From Thiobacillus sp. (GTDB lineage Bacteria; Pseudomonadota; Gammaproteobacteria; Burkholderiales; Thiobacillaceae), in assembly GCA_019459705.1 (NCBI GenBank), contig JAIBFE010000271.1:1-33918 (forward strand): a stretch of DNA of 33,918 nt. The letters run 5' to 3'. Both the position numbers and the translations under genes were made by a program. Positions 9,217 through 18,279 of this stretch are shown piece by piece. Below the pieces are notes generated by a model that searched no databases, was not told the DNA's origin, and saw only the letters and a list, made by a program, of their open reading frames with translations. Position 1 is the stretch's first letter; each line of letters opens with the position of its first letter.

Positions 9217-11898
9217 ATGTCTGTCGTTTCATCTGTCTGCTGTTATTGCGGCACCGGCTGCGGGGTGCTGATCGAGGCCGACGCCGGGACAATCACCGGC
9301 GTGCGCGGCGATCCGGCGCATCCGGCCAACCGCGGCAAGCTGTGCACCAAGGGTGCGACGCTGCATTTGTCGGCGGTCGCCTCCGGTCGTGCGCTGCATC
9401 CAGAGCTGCGCGACGATCGCGCGTCGCCGCGCCGGCGAGTGGGCTGGGACGTGGCGCTCGATCATGTCGCCGAGACATTCCGCGCGGTCATCCGTGAATA
9501 CGGCCCCGATGCGGTGGCCTTCTATATATCGGGCCAGCTCACCACCGAGGCGTACTACGTCTTCAACAAGCTCGCCAAGGGCCTGATCGGCACCAACAAC
9601 GTCGACACCAATTCGCGCCTGTGCATGTCGTCCGCCGTGGCGGGCTACAAGGCCACTCTGGGCGCCGATTCGCCGCCCGGCTGCTACGACGACATCGAGG
9701 CGGCCGGCACGATCTTCATTGCAGGCTCGAACACCGCGTATGCGCACCCGATCCTGTTCCGCCGCATCGAGGAGGCGCGCAAGCGCAATCCCGGCATGAA
9801 GCTGGTCGTGGTCGACCCGCGCCGCACCGACACCGCGGCCGAAGCCGACCTGCATCTCGCCATCCTGCCCGGCACCGATGTCGCGCTGTTCCACGCGATG
9901 CTCAACGTCATGCTGTGGGAGGAGCTGATCGACCGCGCCGCCATCACCGCACACACCGAAGGCTGGGAGGCACTGCGCGATCGGGTGCGCGATTACACGC
10001 CGGAAAAGGTCGCGCCGATCTGCGGCGTGGCAGCAAGCGACATCGTGCAGGCCGCGCGCTGGTTCGCCCAAGGGCCGACGCTGTCGCTGTATTGCCAGGG
10101 ACTCAACCAGTCCAGCTGCGGCGTCGACAAGAATGCCGCGCTGATCAACCTGCATCTGGCTACCGGGCAGATCGGCAAGCCCGGCGCCGCGCCGCTGTCG
10201 CTCACCGGCCAGCCCAATGCGATGGGCGGGCGCGAGGTGGGCGGGCTGGCGAACCTGCTGTCGGCGCACCGCGATATGAACAACCCCGAGCATCGCGCCG
10301 AGGTCGCGCGGCTGTGGGGCGTTGAGGACGTGCCGGCAACGCCGGGCAAGACCGCGGTGGAGCTGTTCGAGGCGGTGAGGCGCGGCGAAATCAAGGCGGT
10401 CTGGATCGCCTGTACCAATCCCGCGCAGTCGCTGCCCGACCAGAATCTTGTGCACGAGGCGCTGCAGGCCGCTGAATGCGTCGTGCTGCAGGAAGCCTTT
10501 GCCGACACGGAAACCGCGCCGTATGCCGATGTGCTGCTGCCGGCGTCCACCTGGGGCGAAACCGATGGCACCATGACCAATTCGGAGCGCTGCATTTCGC
10601 GCGTCCATGCTGCCGTGCCGCTGCCCGGAGAGGCACGCCCTGACTGGGCCATCGTCAGCGACTTTGCGCGTCGGCTGATGCCGGAAATGGGGGCGCGGCT
10701 GTTTCCTTACGACAGTGCCGAGGCCGTCTTCAACGAACACCGTGAAACCACGCGCGGGCGCGATCTCGATATCAGCGGCCTGAGCTACGCACTGCTCGAT
10801 GCCGGCCCGCAGCAATGGCCGTTCCCCGAGGGCGAGACGGCAGGCAGGGTGCGTCTCTACGCCGATGGCATCTACCCGACGGCCAGTGGCCGCGCGCACT
10901 TCCACACCGCGCCGTACCGCCCGGTTGCGGAGCCCATCGACGCGCGCTATCCGCTGCACCTCAACACCGGCCGCCTGCGTGACCAGTGGCATGCGATGAG
11001 CCGCACCGGCCGCGTGGCGCGGCTGTTCGCCCATGCCGATACGCCGTTGCTGTCGATGGCGCAGCGCGATCTTGAATTGCGCAGATTGAAAGCGGGCGAT
11101 CTGGTGCGTGTGAAAAGCCGGCGCGGCGAGGTGATGGTGGCGGTCGAGGCGAGCGACAGCCTGCGCCCCGGTCAATGCTTTTTGCCGATGCACTGGGGCG
11201 CGCGCTTCATGGGAGGTCGCGGCATCAATGCGCTTACCCTGCCGGCCTTCGATGCGGTGTCGAAGCAGCCCGAACTGAAGCATGCCGCGGTGCAGGTGGC
11301 CAAGGCTGACCTTCCCTGGCGCATGGCCGCGCTGGCGGTGGGCGATGGCGCCAAGCTGCTCGACGCCGTGCAGCCCCTGCTGCGCGCCTGCGACTACGCC
11401 GCTGCCGGACTGGCGGGGCGCGACCGGGACGTGCTGACATTGCGTCTGGCGCATACCGGGCCCTTGCCGGACGAATTGCTGTCCGAACTCGATGCTGCGC
11501 TGGGATTGGATGATCCGCTCGCGGTGATGCACTACCAGGACAGTCCGCGCGGCATTTCCAAGCGTGTGCGCGTCGAGTCCGGCAAGGTCGTCGCCGCACG
11601 GCTCACCGGCGAGACCGCCGCCTTCGACTGGCTGCGTGATGTGATCATCGAGGGCGCCGATGCGGTGTCGTTGCGGGCCTGGATGCTCGCGCCGGTGGCC
11701 CGCCCGCCCGCAGGCGGGGCAGGGCGCGGCCGCATCGTGTGCAACTGCCTGAACGTGGCCGAGCCCGACATCGTCGCAGCGATCACGGCAGGGGCCGATC
11801 TGGCCGCATTGCAGGCCACGCTGAAATGCGGCACCGAATGCGGTTCGTGCGTGCCGGAACTGAAACGGCTGATCGCAAGCAACCGGGCGGCGGCATGA
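9217..11898 (+). CDS. nasA: Assimilatory nitrate reductase catalytic subunit with C-terminal BFD-like [2Fe-2S] domain
   Basis: N-terminal CCYCGTGCGVLIE [4Fe-4S], molybdopterin oxidoreductase body, C-terminal CNCLNV...CGTECGSCVPELK. Confidence 0.93.
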   Translation: MSVVSSVCCYCGTGCGVLIEADAGTITGVRGDPAHPANRGKLCTKGATLHLSAVASGRALHPELRDDRASPRRRVGWDVALDHVAETFRAVIREYGPDAVAFYISGQLTTEAYYVFNKLAKGLIGTNNVDTNSRLCMSSAVAGYKATLGADSPPGCYDDIEAAGTIFIAGSNTAYAHPILFRRIEEARKRNPGMKLVVVDPRRTDTAAEADLHLAILPGTDVALFHAMLNVMLWEELIDRAAITAHTEGWEALRDRVRDYTPEKVAPICGVAASDIVQAARWFAQGPTLSLYCQGLNQSSCGVDKNAALINLHLATGQIGKPGAAPLSLTGQPNAMGGREVGGLANLLSAHRDMNNPEHRAEVARLWGVEDVPATPGKTAVELFEAVRRGEIKAVWIACTNPAQSLPDQNLVHEALQAAECVVLQEAFADTETAPYADVLLPASTWGETDGTMTNSERCISRVHAAVPLPGEARPDWAIVSDFARRLMPEMGARLFPYDSAEAVFNEHRETTRGRDLDISGLSYALLDAGPQQWPFPEGETAGRVRLYADGIYPTASGRAHFHTAPYRPVAEPIDARYPLHLNTGRLRDQWHAMSRTGRVARLFAHADTPLLSMAQRDLELRRLKAGDLVRVKSRRGEVMVAVEASDSLRPGQCFLPMHWGARFMGGRGINALTLPAFDAVSKQPELKHAAVQVAKADLPWRMAALAVGDGAKLLDAVQPLLRACDYAAAGLAGRDRDVLTLRLAHTGPLPDELLSELDAALGLDDPLAVMHYQDSPRGISKRVRVESGKVVAARLTGETAAFDWLRDVIIEGADAVSLRAWMLAPVARPPAGGAGRGRIVCNCLNVAEPDIVAAITAGADLAALQATLKCGTECGSCVPELKRLIASNRAAA

Positions 11899-12079
11899 TG
11901 ATTTCCTCTCTATTTCAACCGCAAGGCGGCGTGCAGGGTATTTCGATCGGCCGCTTGCTGCGGCATGTTCTAAGGAAGCTGTCCGGCACCGGCAGCGACC
12001 GTCTGCGGGGTGAAACCGAACTCAGCCGACTGTCGGGCTTGCCTTCGTGCTGCTTTGCGCACTTCGCGGACAAACATAA

Positions 12080-13045
12080 ATGAGCTACGCGACCCTTATC
12101 CGCCAGATCGAAGCCGGCGAAGGTTTGAGCTTCACCGAAGCGCGCGCGTTGGGCGCGGCCCTGCTCGATGGCGGCGTACCCGAACTGGAAACCGCGGCCT
12201 TTCTGGTCGCCTTCAACCAGCACGATCCGGGGCTGGATGCCTGGCTCGGCCTGCATGCCGCGCTGGCCGAGCGACTGCCGGATTTCGTTGTGCCTTCGGG
12301 CCCGTTCCGCACGGTGGTGCTGCCGACCTATCACGGGGTGCGCGAGCATCCGCACCTTACCCCGCTGCTGGCGCTGTTGCTGAGGAGCTTCGGCATCCCG
12401 GTGCTGATCCATGGCGTGCTTGAGGGCGGCGGCGGCACGGCGGCCGCCTATGTACTGCGCGAACTCGGCATCATGCCGTGCAGCAGCGCGGCACAGGTCA
12501 ATGCTGCGCTGATTGATGAAGGTATCGCGTTTGCGCCTGTGGCGCTGCTGAGCCCCGGCCTGGCGTCATTGCTGGCGCTGCGCTCGCGACTTGGCGTCGA
12601 CGGCTGGGTGACGCGGCTGGCAATGCTGGCCGATGTGGCGGGCGAACACTCGGTGCGGGTGACGCCGGTGTCTGTCGGCGCGGATATCCCGGTGGTGCGC
12701 GAGGTGCTGGAAGCACTGGGCGGACATGCCCTGCTGCTGCAGGGCTGCGAGGGCGAGGCGTTCGCCGATCCGCTGCAGCGGCCGGACATGGTGCTGGTGC
12801 AGGACGGACAGGGGCAGCTGGTGTACGAATCGCAGTCGACCGCGTCCGCGCTGGCCAACCTGCCCGAGATGGACGCGCGGGCGACCGGTGCCTGGATCGA
12901 CAAGGTCATGCGCGACCACTTGCCGCTGCCGCTGCCGATCCGCAATCAACTGGCGGTATGCCTGTTTGCAGCGGGGTATACCGAAGACCTCAATCAGGCG
13001 CGCGCGATCACGGCGATCAACGGCTTCGGCCGGGCGGCAGCGTAA
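12080..13045 (+). CDS. ybiB: YbiB/TrpD2-like protein (anthranilate phosphoribosyltransferase fold)
   Basis: SFTEARALGAALLDGGVPELETAAFLVAF..., HGVLEGGGGTAAAYVLRELG; resembles TrpD2 family. Confidence 0.75.
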   Translation: MSYATLIRQIEAGEGLSFTEARALGAALLDGGVPELETAAFLVAFNQHDPGLDAWLGLHAALAERLPDFVVPSGPFRTVVLPTYHGVREHPHLTPLLALLLRSFGIPVLIHGVLEGGGGTAAAYVLRELGIMPCSSAAQVNAALIDEGIAFAPVALLSPGLASLLALRSRLGVDGWVTRLAMLADVAGEHSVRVTPVSVGADIPVVREVLEALGGHALLLQGCEGEAFADPLQRPDMVLVQDGQGQLVYESQSTASALANLPEMDARATGAWIDKVMRDHLPLPLPIRNQLAVCLFAAGYTEDLNQARAITAINGFGRAAA

Positions 13046-13067
13046 TTCGGTGCGCGTGGCGCGATCC

Positions 13068-13084
13068 GGCACCGTGGTGGTGCA
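13068..13084 (+). promoter_or_regulatory. NtrC-like site upstream of nirB
   Basis: GGCAC-CGTGGTG-GTGCA; exact GCAC-N7-GTGC core, about -110 from predicted start site. Confidence 0.55.
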
Positions 13085-13159
13085 CATCGGGCGGCCTGCA
13101 TGCCGGTCGGATGCCATGAATCCCTGTAAAAACAAGGTACTTGCAATGCGCTGACAGGG

Positions 13160-13175
13160 TGGCATAGCGATTGCT
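13160..13175 (+). promoter_or_regulatory. Sigma-54 promoter of nirBD
   Basis: TGGCAT-AGCGA-TTGCT, GG-N10-GC spacing, one mismatch to consensus. Confidence 0.7.
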
Positions 13176-13193
13176 TTAATGTTGCTTGAAGCA

Positions 13194-13220
13194 GACCGAA
13201 TGCAACGGCGTATCTCGGTC
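13194..13220 (+). promoter_or_regulatory. Leader hairpin with ANTAR-type hexaloop (A1,G4) in nirB 5'UTR
   Basis: GACCGAATGC-[AACGGC]-GTAT(c)TCGGTC; 10 bp with one bulge; downstream of predicted sigma-54 start site. Confidence 0.45.
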
Positions 13221-13252
13221 ATCACTTTTGGTCTTTCGTTTGGAGTGGTGAG

Positions 13253-15709
13253 ATGGATATGAGTACGCCCATGGGACAGGGTCCCAAGATGAAGCTCGTG
13301 ATGGTCGGCAACGGCATGGCCGGGGTGCGCACGCTGGAAGAGCTGCTGAAGCTCGCGCCCGACCTCTACGACATCACCGTGTTCGGCGCCGAGCCGCACC
13401 CCAACTACAACCGCATCCTGCTCTCCCCGGGGCTCGCCGGCGAGCAGACGGTCGATGACATCGTGCTGAACCCGCTCGACTGGTACAACGACAACAACAT
13501 CACCCTGCACCTCGGCAAGAAGGTGGTGAAAATAGACCGCACCGCGCGTGCAGTCGAAGCCGACGACGGTACCCGCGCCGAATACGACCGCCTGTTGCTT
13601 GCTACCGGCTCCAATCCTTTCATCCTGCCGGTGCCCGGCGCCGACCTTGAAGGCGTGATCAGCTTCCGCGACATCGCCGACGTCGATGCGATGATCCGCG
13701 CCTCCAGCCAGTATCGCCACGCGGTCGTCATCGGCGGCGGCCTGCTCGGCCTGGAGGCCGCCAACGGGCTGATGAAGCGTGGCATGGAGGTGAGCGTGGT
13801 GCATATCGGGCCGTGGCTGATGGAGCGCCAGCTCGACGAGCCCGCCGCACGTTTGCTGCAGAAAAGCCTGGAAGAAAAGGGCATGAAGTTTTTGCTGCAG
13901 AAGCAGACGGCTGAACTCGTGCAAGGCGAGTCCGGAAGAGTAGCTGCAATCAAGTTCAAGGACGGCGACAGCGCGCCGGCTGACCTGGTCGTGATGGCCG
14001 TCGGCATCCGCCCCAACACCGAGCTCGCCGAATCGTCCGGTCTGCATTGCAACCGCGGCATCGTGGTCAACGACACCATGCAGACCTTCGACCCGCGCAT
14101 CTATTCCATCGGCGAGTGCGCCGCGCATCGCGGCATCGCCTACGGTCTGGTTGCGCCGCTGTTCGAGCAGGCCAAGGTGTGCGCCAACCATCTGGCGCAT
14201 TACGGCATCGGCCGCTACCAGGGCTCGGTGACCTCGACCAAGCTCAAGGTCACCGGTATCGATCTCTTTTCCGCCGGCGATTTCATGGGCAGCGAGGGCA
14301 CCGAGGCCATCCTCTATTCCGACCCCATCGGCGGCGTCTACAAGAAGCTCGTCATCAAGGACAACAAGCTGGTCGGCGGCGTGATGTACGGCGATACCGT
14401 CGACGGTGCCTGGTATTTCTCGCTGCTGCGCGACGGCAAGGACGTCACCGAGCTGCGCGACCATCTGATGTTCGGCCAGGACCATTGTGGCAACCTCGGC
14501 CACCAGGGCATCAACAAGGCCGCGACGATGACCGACGACATGGAGGTGTGCGGCTGTAATGGCGTGTGCAAGGGCGACATCGTCAAGGCGATCCGCGAGA
14601 AGGGCCTGTTCACACTGGAGGATGTGCGCAAGCACACCAAGGCGTCGTCGTCGTGCGGATCGTGCACGGGCCTCGTCGAGCAGATCCTGGCGGTCACCGC
14701 GGGCGGCGACTATTACGCCGCGCCGAAGACGAAATCCATGTGCGGCTGCACCGACCACACCCACGAGGCGGTGCGCGAGGCGATCCGCCAGAACAAGCTG
14801 CTGACGATTCCGCAGGTGATGACCTTCATGGAATGGCGCACGCCCAACGGCTGCGCATCGTGCCGTCCCGCGCTCAACTACTACCTGATCTCCACCTGGC
14901 CGGGCGAGGCCGAGGACGATCCGCAGTCGCGCTTCATCAACGAGCGCGCTCACGCCAACATCCAGCGCGACGGCACCTACTCGGTGATCCCGCGCATGTG
15001 GGGCGGGCAGACCACGCCGGCCGAACTGCGCCGCATCGCCGATGTTGCCGAGAAATACGCCATCCCCTCGGTGAAGGTCACCGGCGGCCAGCGCATCGAT
15101 CTGCTCGGAGTGAAGAAGGAAGACCTGCCCAAGGTGTGGGCCGACCTCGACATGCCGTCGGGTCACGCCTACGGCAAAGCGTTGCGTACGGTGAAGACCT
15201 GCGTCGGCTCCGAGTGGTGCCGCTTCGGCACCCAGGATTCGACCCAGATGGGGATCGATCTCGAGAAAGTGTTCTTCAAGATGTGGGCGCCGCACAAGGT
15301 CAAGCTCGCGGTGTCAGGCTGCCCGCGCAATTGCGCCGAAGTCGCGATCAAGGATGTCGGCATCATCGGCGTCGATTCGGGCTGGGAAATCTATGTCGGC
15401 GGCAACGGCGGCATCAAGACCGAGGTCGCGCAATTCCTCGTCAAAGTGAAGACGCCAGACGAGGTGCTCGAGTATTCCGGCGCCTTCCTGCAGCTGTACC
15501 GCGAGGAAGCACGCTACCTCGACCGCACCGTGCACTACCTCGAGCGTGTCGGCCTCGACTACGTGAAGAAAAAAATCCTCGACGACCACGAAGGCCGGCG
15601 CGCGCTGTACGAACGCCTGCTGTTCGCACTGTCGGTCGAGCGCGACCCCTGGGTCGAGCGCGCTAAGGAAGGAAAGCTCAAGCATGAATTCGAAACCGTC
15701 GCCGCATAA
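13253..15709 (+). CDS. nirB: Nitrite reductase [NAD(P)H] large subunit
   Basis: FAD/NAD(P) oxidoreductase N-terminus, CGCNGVCKGDI and CGSC motifs, sulfite/nitrite reductase C-terminus with TCVGSEWCRFG and SGCPRNCAEVAIKDVG. Confidence 0.97.
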   Translation: MDMSTPMGQGPKMKLVMVGNGMAGVRTLEELLKLAPDLYDITVFGAEPHPNYNRILLSPGLAGEQTVDDIVLNPLDWYNDNNITLHLGKKVVKIDRTARAVEADDGTRAEYDRLLLATGSNPFILPVPGADLEGVISFRDIADVDAMIRASSQYRHAVVIGGGLLGLEAANGLMKRGMEVSVVHIGPWLMERQLDEPAARLLQKSLEEKGMKFLLQKQTAELVQGESGRVAAIKFKDGDSAPADLVVMAVGIRPNTELAESSGLHCNRGIVVNDTMQTFDPRIYSIGECAAHRGIAYGLVAPLFEQAKVCANHLAHYGIGRYQGSVTSTKLKVTGIDLFSAGDFMGSEGTEAILYSDPIGGVYKKLVIKDNKLVGGVMYGDTVDGAWYFSLLRDGKDVTELRDHLMFGQDHCGNLGHQGINKAATMTDDMEVCGCNGVCKGDIVKAIREKGLFTLEDVRKHTKASSSCGSCTGLVEQILAVTAGGDYYAAPKTKSMCGCTDHTHEAVREAIRQNKLLTIPQVMTFMEWRTPNGCASCRPALNYYLISTWPGEAEDDPQSRFINERAHANIQRDGTYSVIPRMWGGQTTPAELRRIADVAEKYAIPSVKVTGGQRIDLLGVKKEDLPKVWADLDMPSGHAYGKALRTVKTCVGSEWCRFGTQDSTQMGIDLEKVFFKMWAPHKVKLAVSGCPRNCAEVAIKDVGIIGVDSGWEIYVGGNGGIKTEVAQFLVKVKTPDEVLEYSGAFLQLYREEARYLDRTVHYLERVGLDYVKKKILDDHEGRRALYERLLFALSVERDPWVERAKEGKLKHEFETVAA

Positions 15710-15718
15710 GGAGCCGAC

Positions 15719-16051
15719 ATGAGCCAATGGACCGACATCCTGGATGTGAACGACATCCCCAAACTCGGCGCCCGCGTGGTGCGCCACGGCACACTCGACA
15801 TCGCCGTGTTCCGCACCGCCGACGATGAAGTGTTCGCGCTGGAAGACCGCTGCCCGCACAAGGGCGGCCCGCTCTCGCAGGGCATCGTGCACGGCAGGAA
15901 GGTGACCTGTCCGATGCACAACTGGAACATCGAGCTCGACTCCGGCTGCGCGGTGGCGCCGGATCACGGCTGTGCGCGCGAATTCCCCATCAAGCTCGAA
16001 GGCGGTCGCGTGTGGCTCGATCTGTCGGAGGTTTCGCGCGTCGCCGCCTGA
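15719..16051 (+). CDS. nirD: Nitrite reductase small subunit (Rieske-type)
   Basis: CPHKGGPLSQGIVHGRKVTCPMHNWNI Rieske-like motif; directly follows nirB. Confidence 0.95.
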   Translation: MSQWTDILDVNDIPKLGARVVRHGTLDIAVFRTADDEVFALEDRCPHKGGPLSQGIVHGRKVTCPMHNWNIELDSGCAVAPDHGCAREFPIKLEGGRVWLDLSEVSRVAA

Positions 16052-16079
16052 GTGAGCGTGATCACTGATTGACGAAATC

Positions 16080-16117
16080 ACGGTCTCCTGCACCTGCCTG
16101 GTGCGGGAGACCGTTTC
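16080..16117 (+). terminator. Terminator hairpin after nirBD
   Basis: ACGGTCTCC...GGAGACCGT 9-bp stem with inner CACC/GGTG, followed by TTTC (short U tract). Confidence 0.6.
16089..16105 (+). promoter_or_regulatory. NtrC-like site upstream of the 99-aa ORF, inside the nirBD terminator hairpin
   Basis: TGCAC-CTGCCTG-GTGCG; exact GCAC-N7-GTGC core; about -128 from predicted start site. Confidence 0.5.
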
Positions 16118-16198
16118 AATGCCCTGCCATCCGGCAGAGCCGCAGGGAATTCAGGGCTTGGCCGGTCCAAGCCCTTGATAATCATGATCGACAAAGCC

Positions 16199-16214
16199 TG
16201 GCACGGAGGTTGCT
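16199..16214 (+). promoter_or_regulatory. Sigma-54 promoter (full consensus match) of the 99-aa ORF
   Basis: TGGCAC-GGAGG-TTGCT, GG-N10-GC. Confidence 0.75.
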
Positions 16215-16292
16215 CCAACACACGGGGCGGCACCTGTCATGGGGCCGCCTGCCCCTAACCTGCGCGATGCGCAACGAAAAACAGAATGGAAC

Positions 16293-16592
16293 ATGGCGAA
16301 TCTGAACAGCGAAACCCTCAGCGAAATGGTAAAACTGAAGTTCTCGTCGCGCAAAGCCGGTGGACCGGATATCGATCTGGTGAAGCTGGCGACGGATGCC
16401 GAATACGCTAACAAAACTCTGGCCGCGATCGAGAAACTGCCCTTCGAGTCGCTAGTGCTGCTATCGATGACGCTGCGCGTCAAACTCGGCCTGATGTCAG
16501 TGACGCCGGCGGAAGCTGCCAGGGAGATCGAGCCCGTCGAGAAGGAAAAGGAGGTGCCGCCCCAGCGCTACATGAGCGGTGCGCGCAGCTAG
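16293..16592 (+). CDS. Uncharacterised 99-aa protein
   Basis: ORF MANLNSETLSEMVKLKFSSRKAGG...; own sigma-54-like promoter; no family recognised. Confidence 0.65.
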   Translation: MANLNSETLSEMVKLKFSSRKAGGPDIDLVKLATDAEYANKTLAAIEKLPFESLVLLSMTLRVKLGLMSVTPAEAAREIEPVEKEKEVPPQRYMSGARS

Positions 16593-16643
16593 GTCGAGGC
16601 GCTTGCCATCCAGGTCGTTCCCCCTCATTCTGAACGAAACGCC

Positions 16644-16660
16644 CGCACCAAGATGGGGCG
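16644..16660 (+). promoter_or_regulatory. Possible NtrC site upstream of the ATP-grasp operon
   Basis: CGCAC-CAAGATG-GGGCG; one mismatch to GCAC-N7-GTGC core; about -130 from predicted start site. Confidence 0.3.
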
Positions 16661-16755
16661 GACTAGGGGGTGCGCGCCTCATTGTCAGCCGCTGCAACGC
16701 GTCTCCGGAACGCCGCTTATAGACAAGCTATTGATATAAAAGAGTCTATTTGGCC

Positions 16756-16771
16756 TGGCACAGTCGATGCT
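16756..16771 (+). promoter_or_regulatory. Sigma-54 promoter of the ATP-grasp / alpha-E / HPPD-like operon
   Basis: TGGCAC-AGTCG-ATGCT, GG-N10-GC, one mismatch. Confidence 0.65.
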
Positions 16772-16830
16772 GTGTACTGGGTGTGTTCCGCGAATCCTAG
16801 CCACAACGCGGTGCGAGACCGGAGACTGAA

Positions 16831-18279
16831 ATGAAGATCGATTGCGGGAGCTACCCGCTAATGGGCGGGTATGACGAGTTGCTGGAAGCGCCGGGCAAGC
16901 CGCGCGATGGTGCAGTCGGGTTATGCGACTACTTTGCCGGGCTGCCCGCCGACGAACTCGAGGCGCGCCATGATGCCGTCGATGCCGCCATCATGGCAGC
17001 TGGCATCACCTTCACCGTGTATTCCGAGGCCGGCAACATCGATCGCGCGTGGCCATTCGACGTGGTGCCGCGCATCATCGACAAAACCGAATGGGACCGC
17101 ATCGAGGCCGGGCTGAAGCAGCGGTTGCGCGCATTGAATAGGTTCATCGACGACATCTACCACGAGCAGAGGATCGTCAGGGACGGTGTGTTCCCCGCCG
17201 AGGTGCTGGCCGATTCGAAGAATTTCCGCGAAGCCTGCGTCGGGGCCAATCCGCCGTTTGGCGTGTGGGCGCATATCTGCGGCACCGACCTGGTGCGCGA
17301 CGGCGATGGTACGGTCTACGTGCTGGAAGACAACCTGCGGGTGCCGTCAGGCGTGTCTTACATGCTGGAAAACCGCCAGCTGATGAAGCGGCTGTTTCCC
17401 GAACTGTTCGCGCGCTATGACGTGCTGCCGGTGGACGACTACACCGCGCAGCTCTATGACATGCTCGCATCCCTGTCGCCGCGTGAAGGCGACCGGCCGG
17501 AGATCGCGGTGCTCACGCCCGGCATCTTCAACTCGGCCTACTTCGAGCATTCCTATCTTGCCCAGCAGATGGGCGCGCATCTGGTCGAAGGCTCCGACCT
17601 GGTGGTGCTCGACGACGACTGCGTGTACATGAAGACGATCGAGGGGCTGACCCGGCTCGACGTCATCTACCGCCGCATCGACGATGACTTCATCGATCCC
17701 GAGGTGTTTCGTGCCGACTCGGCGCTCGGCGTGGCTGGCCTGATGCGCGCCTGGAAGCAGGGCAAGGTCGGCATCGCCAATGCCCCCGGCGCGGGCGTGG
17801 CGGACGACAAGGTGGTGTACGCCTACGTTCCTGACATGATCCGCTACTACCTCGGCGAGGAGGCGATCCTTCCCAACGTGCCGAGCTATCTGTGCATGCA
17901 CGAAGCCGACCGCGATTATGTGCTGGCCAACCTCGACAAGCTGGTGGTCAAGCCGGCCAACGAATCGGGCGGCTACGGCATGCTGGTGGGGCCGAAGTCG
18001 ACGCTGGACGAGCAGGCGAAATTCGCCGAACTGATCCGCGATAATCCGCGCAACTACATGGCGCAGCCGACGCTGTCGCTGTCTACCGTGCCGACGCTGT
18101 GCGAAGGCGCGATCGAGCCGCGCCATGTCGATCTGCGGCCATTCATCCTGCAGGGACGGGATTTGTACGTGACGCACGGCGGCCTCACCCGGGTGGCGTT
18201 GCGGCGCGGCTCGCTGGTGGTGAACTCGTCGCAGGGCGGCGGCAGCAAGGATACCTGGATCGTGCAGGGAGTCTGCTGA
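16831..18279 (+). CDS. Circularly permuted ATP-grasp protein (COG2308 type)
   Basis: EDNLRVPSGVSYMLENRQ..., KPANESGGYGMLVGP, RPFILQGRDLYVTHGGLTRVALRRGSLVVNSSQGGGSKDTWIV. Confidence 0.93.
   Translation: MKIDCGSYPLMGGYDELLEAPGKPRDGAVGLCDYFAGLPADELEARHDAVDAAIMAAGITFTVYSEAGNIDRAWPFDVVPRIIDKTEWDRIEAGLKQRLRALNRFIDDIYHEQRIVRDGVFPAEVLADSKNFREACVGANPPFGVWAHICGTDLVRDGDGTVYVLEDNLRVPSGVSYMLENRQLMKRLFPELFARYDVLPVDDYTAQLYDMLASLSPREGDRPEIAVLTPGIFNSAYFEHSYLAQQMGAHLVEGSDLVVLDDDCVYMKTIEGLTRLDVIYRRIDDDFIDPEVFRADSALGVAGLMRAWKQGKVGIANAPGAGVADDKVVYAYVPDMIRYYLGEEAILPNVPSYLCMHEADRDYVLANLDKLVVKPANESGGYGMLVGPKSTLDEQAKFAELIRDNPRNYMAQPTLSLSTVPTLCEGAIEPRHVDLRPFILQGRDLYVTHGGLTRVALRRGSLVVNSSQGGGSKDTWIVQGVC

Noticed and set aside
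11895-12083. 62-aa ORF between nasA and ybiB (MMISSLFQPQGG...)
   Set aside because: No clear ribosome-binding site or recognised family; could be spurious readthrough of an intergenic gap.
13143-13174. Upstream hairpin GCAATgCGCT...AGCGATTGC / GCTG[ACAGGG]TGGC as ANTAR hairpin 1 for nirB
   Set aside because: It overlaps the -24/-12 sigma-54 element, so would lie upstream of the predicted transcript start.
9229-15295. Long minus-strand ORFs (767 and 909 aa) opposite nasA and ybiB/nirB
   Set aside because: Antisense shadows of strongly supported conserved genes; composition atypical.
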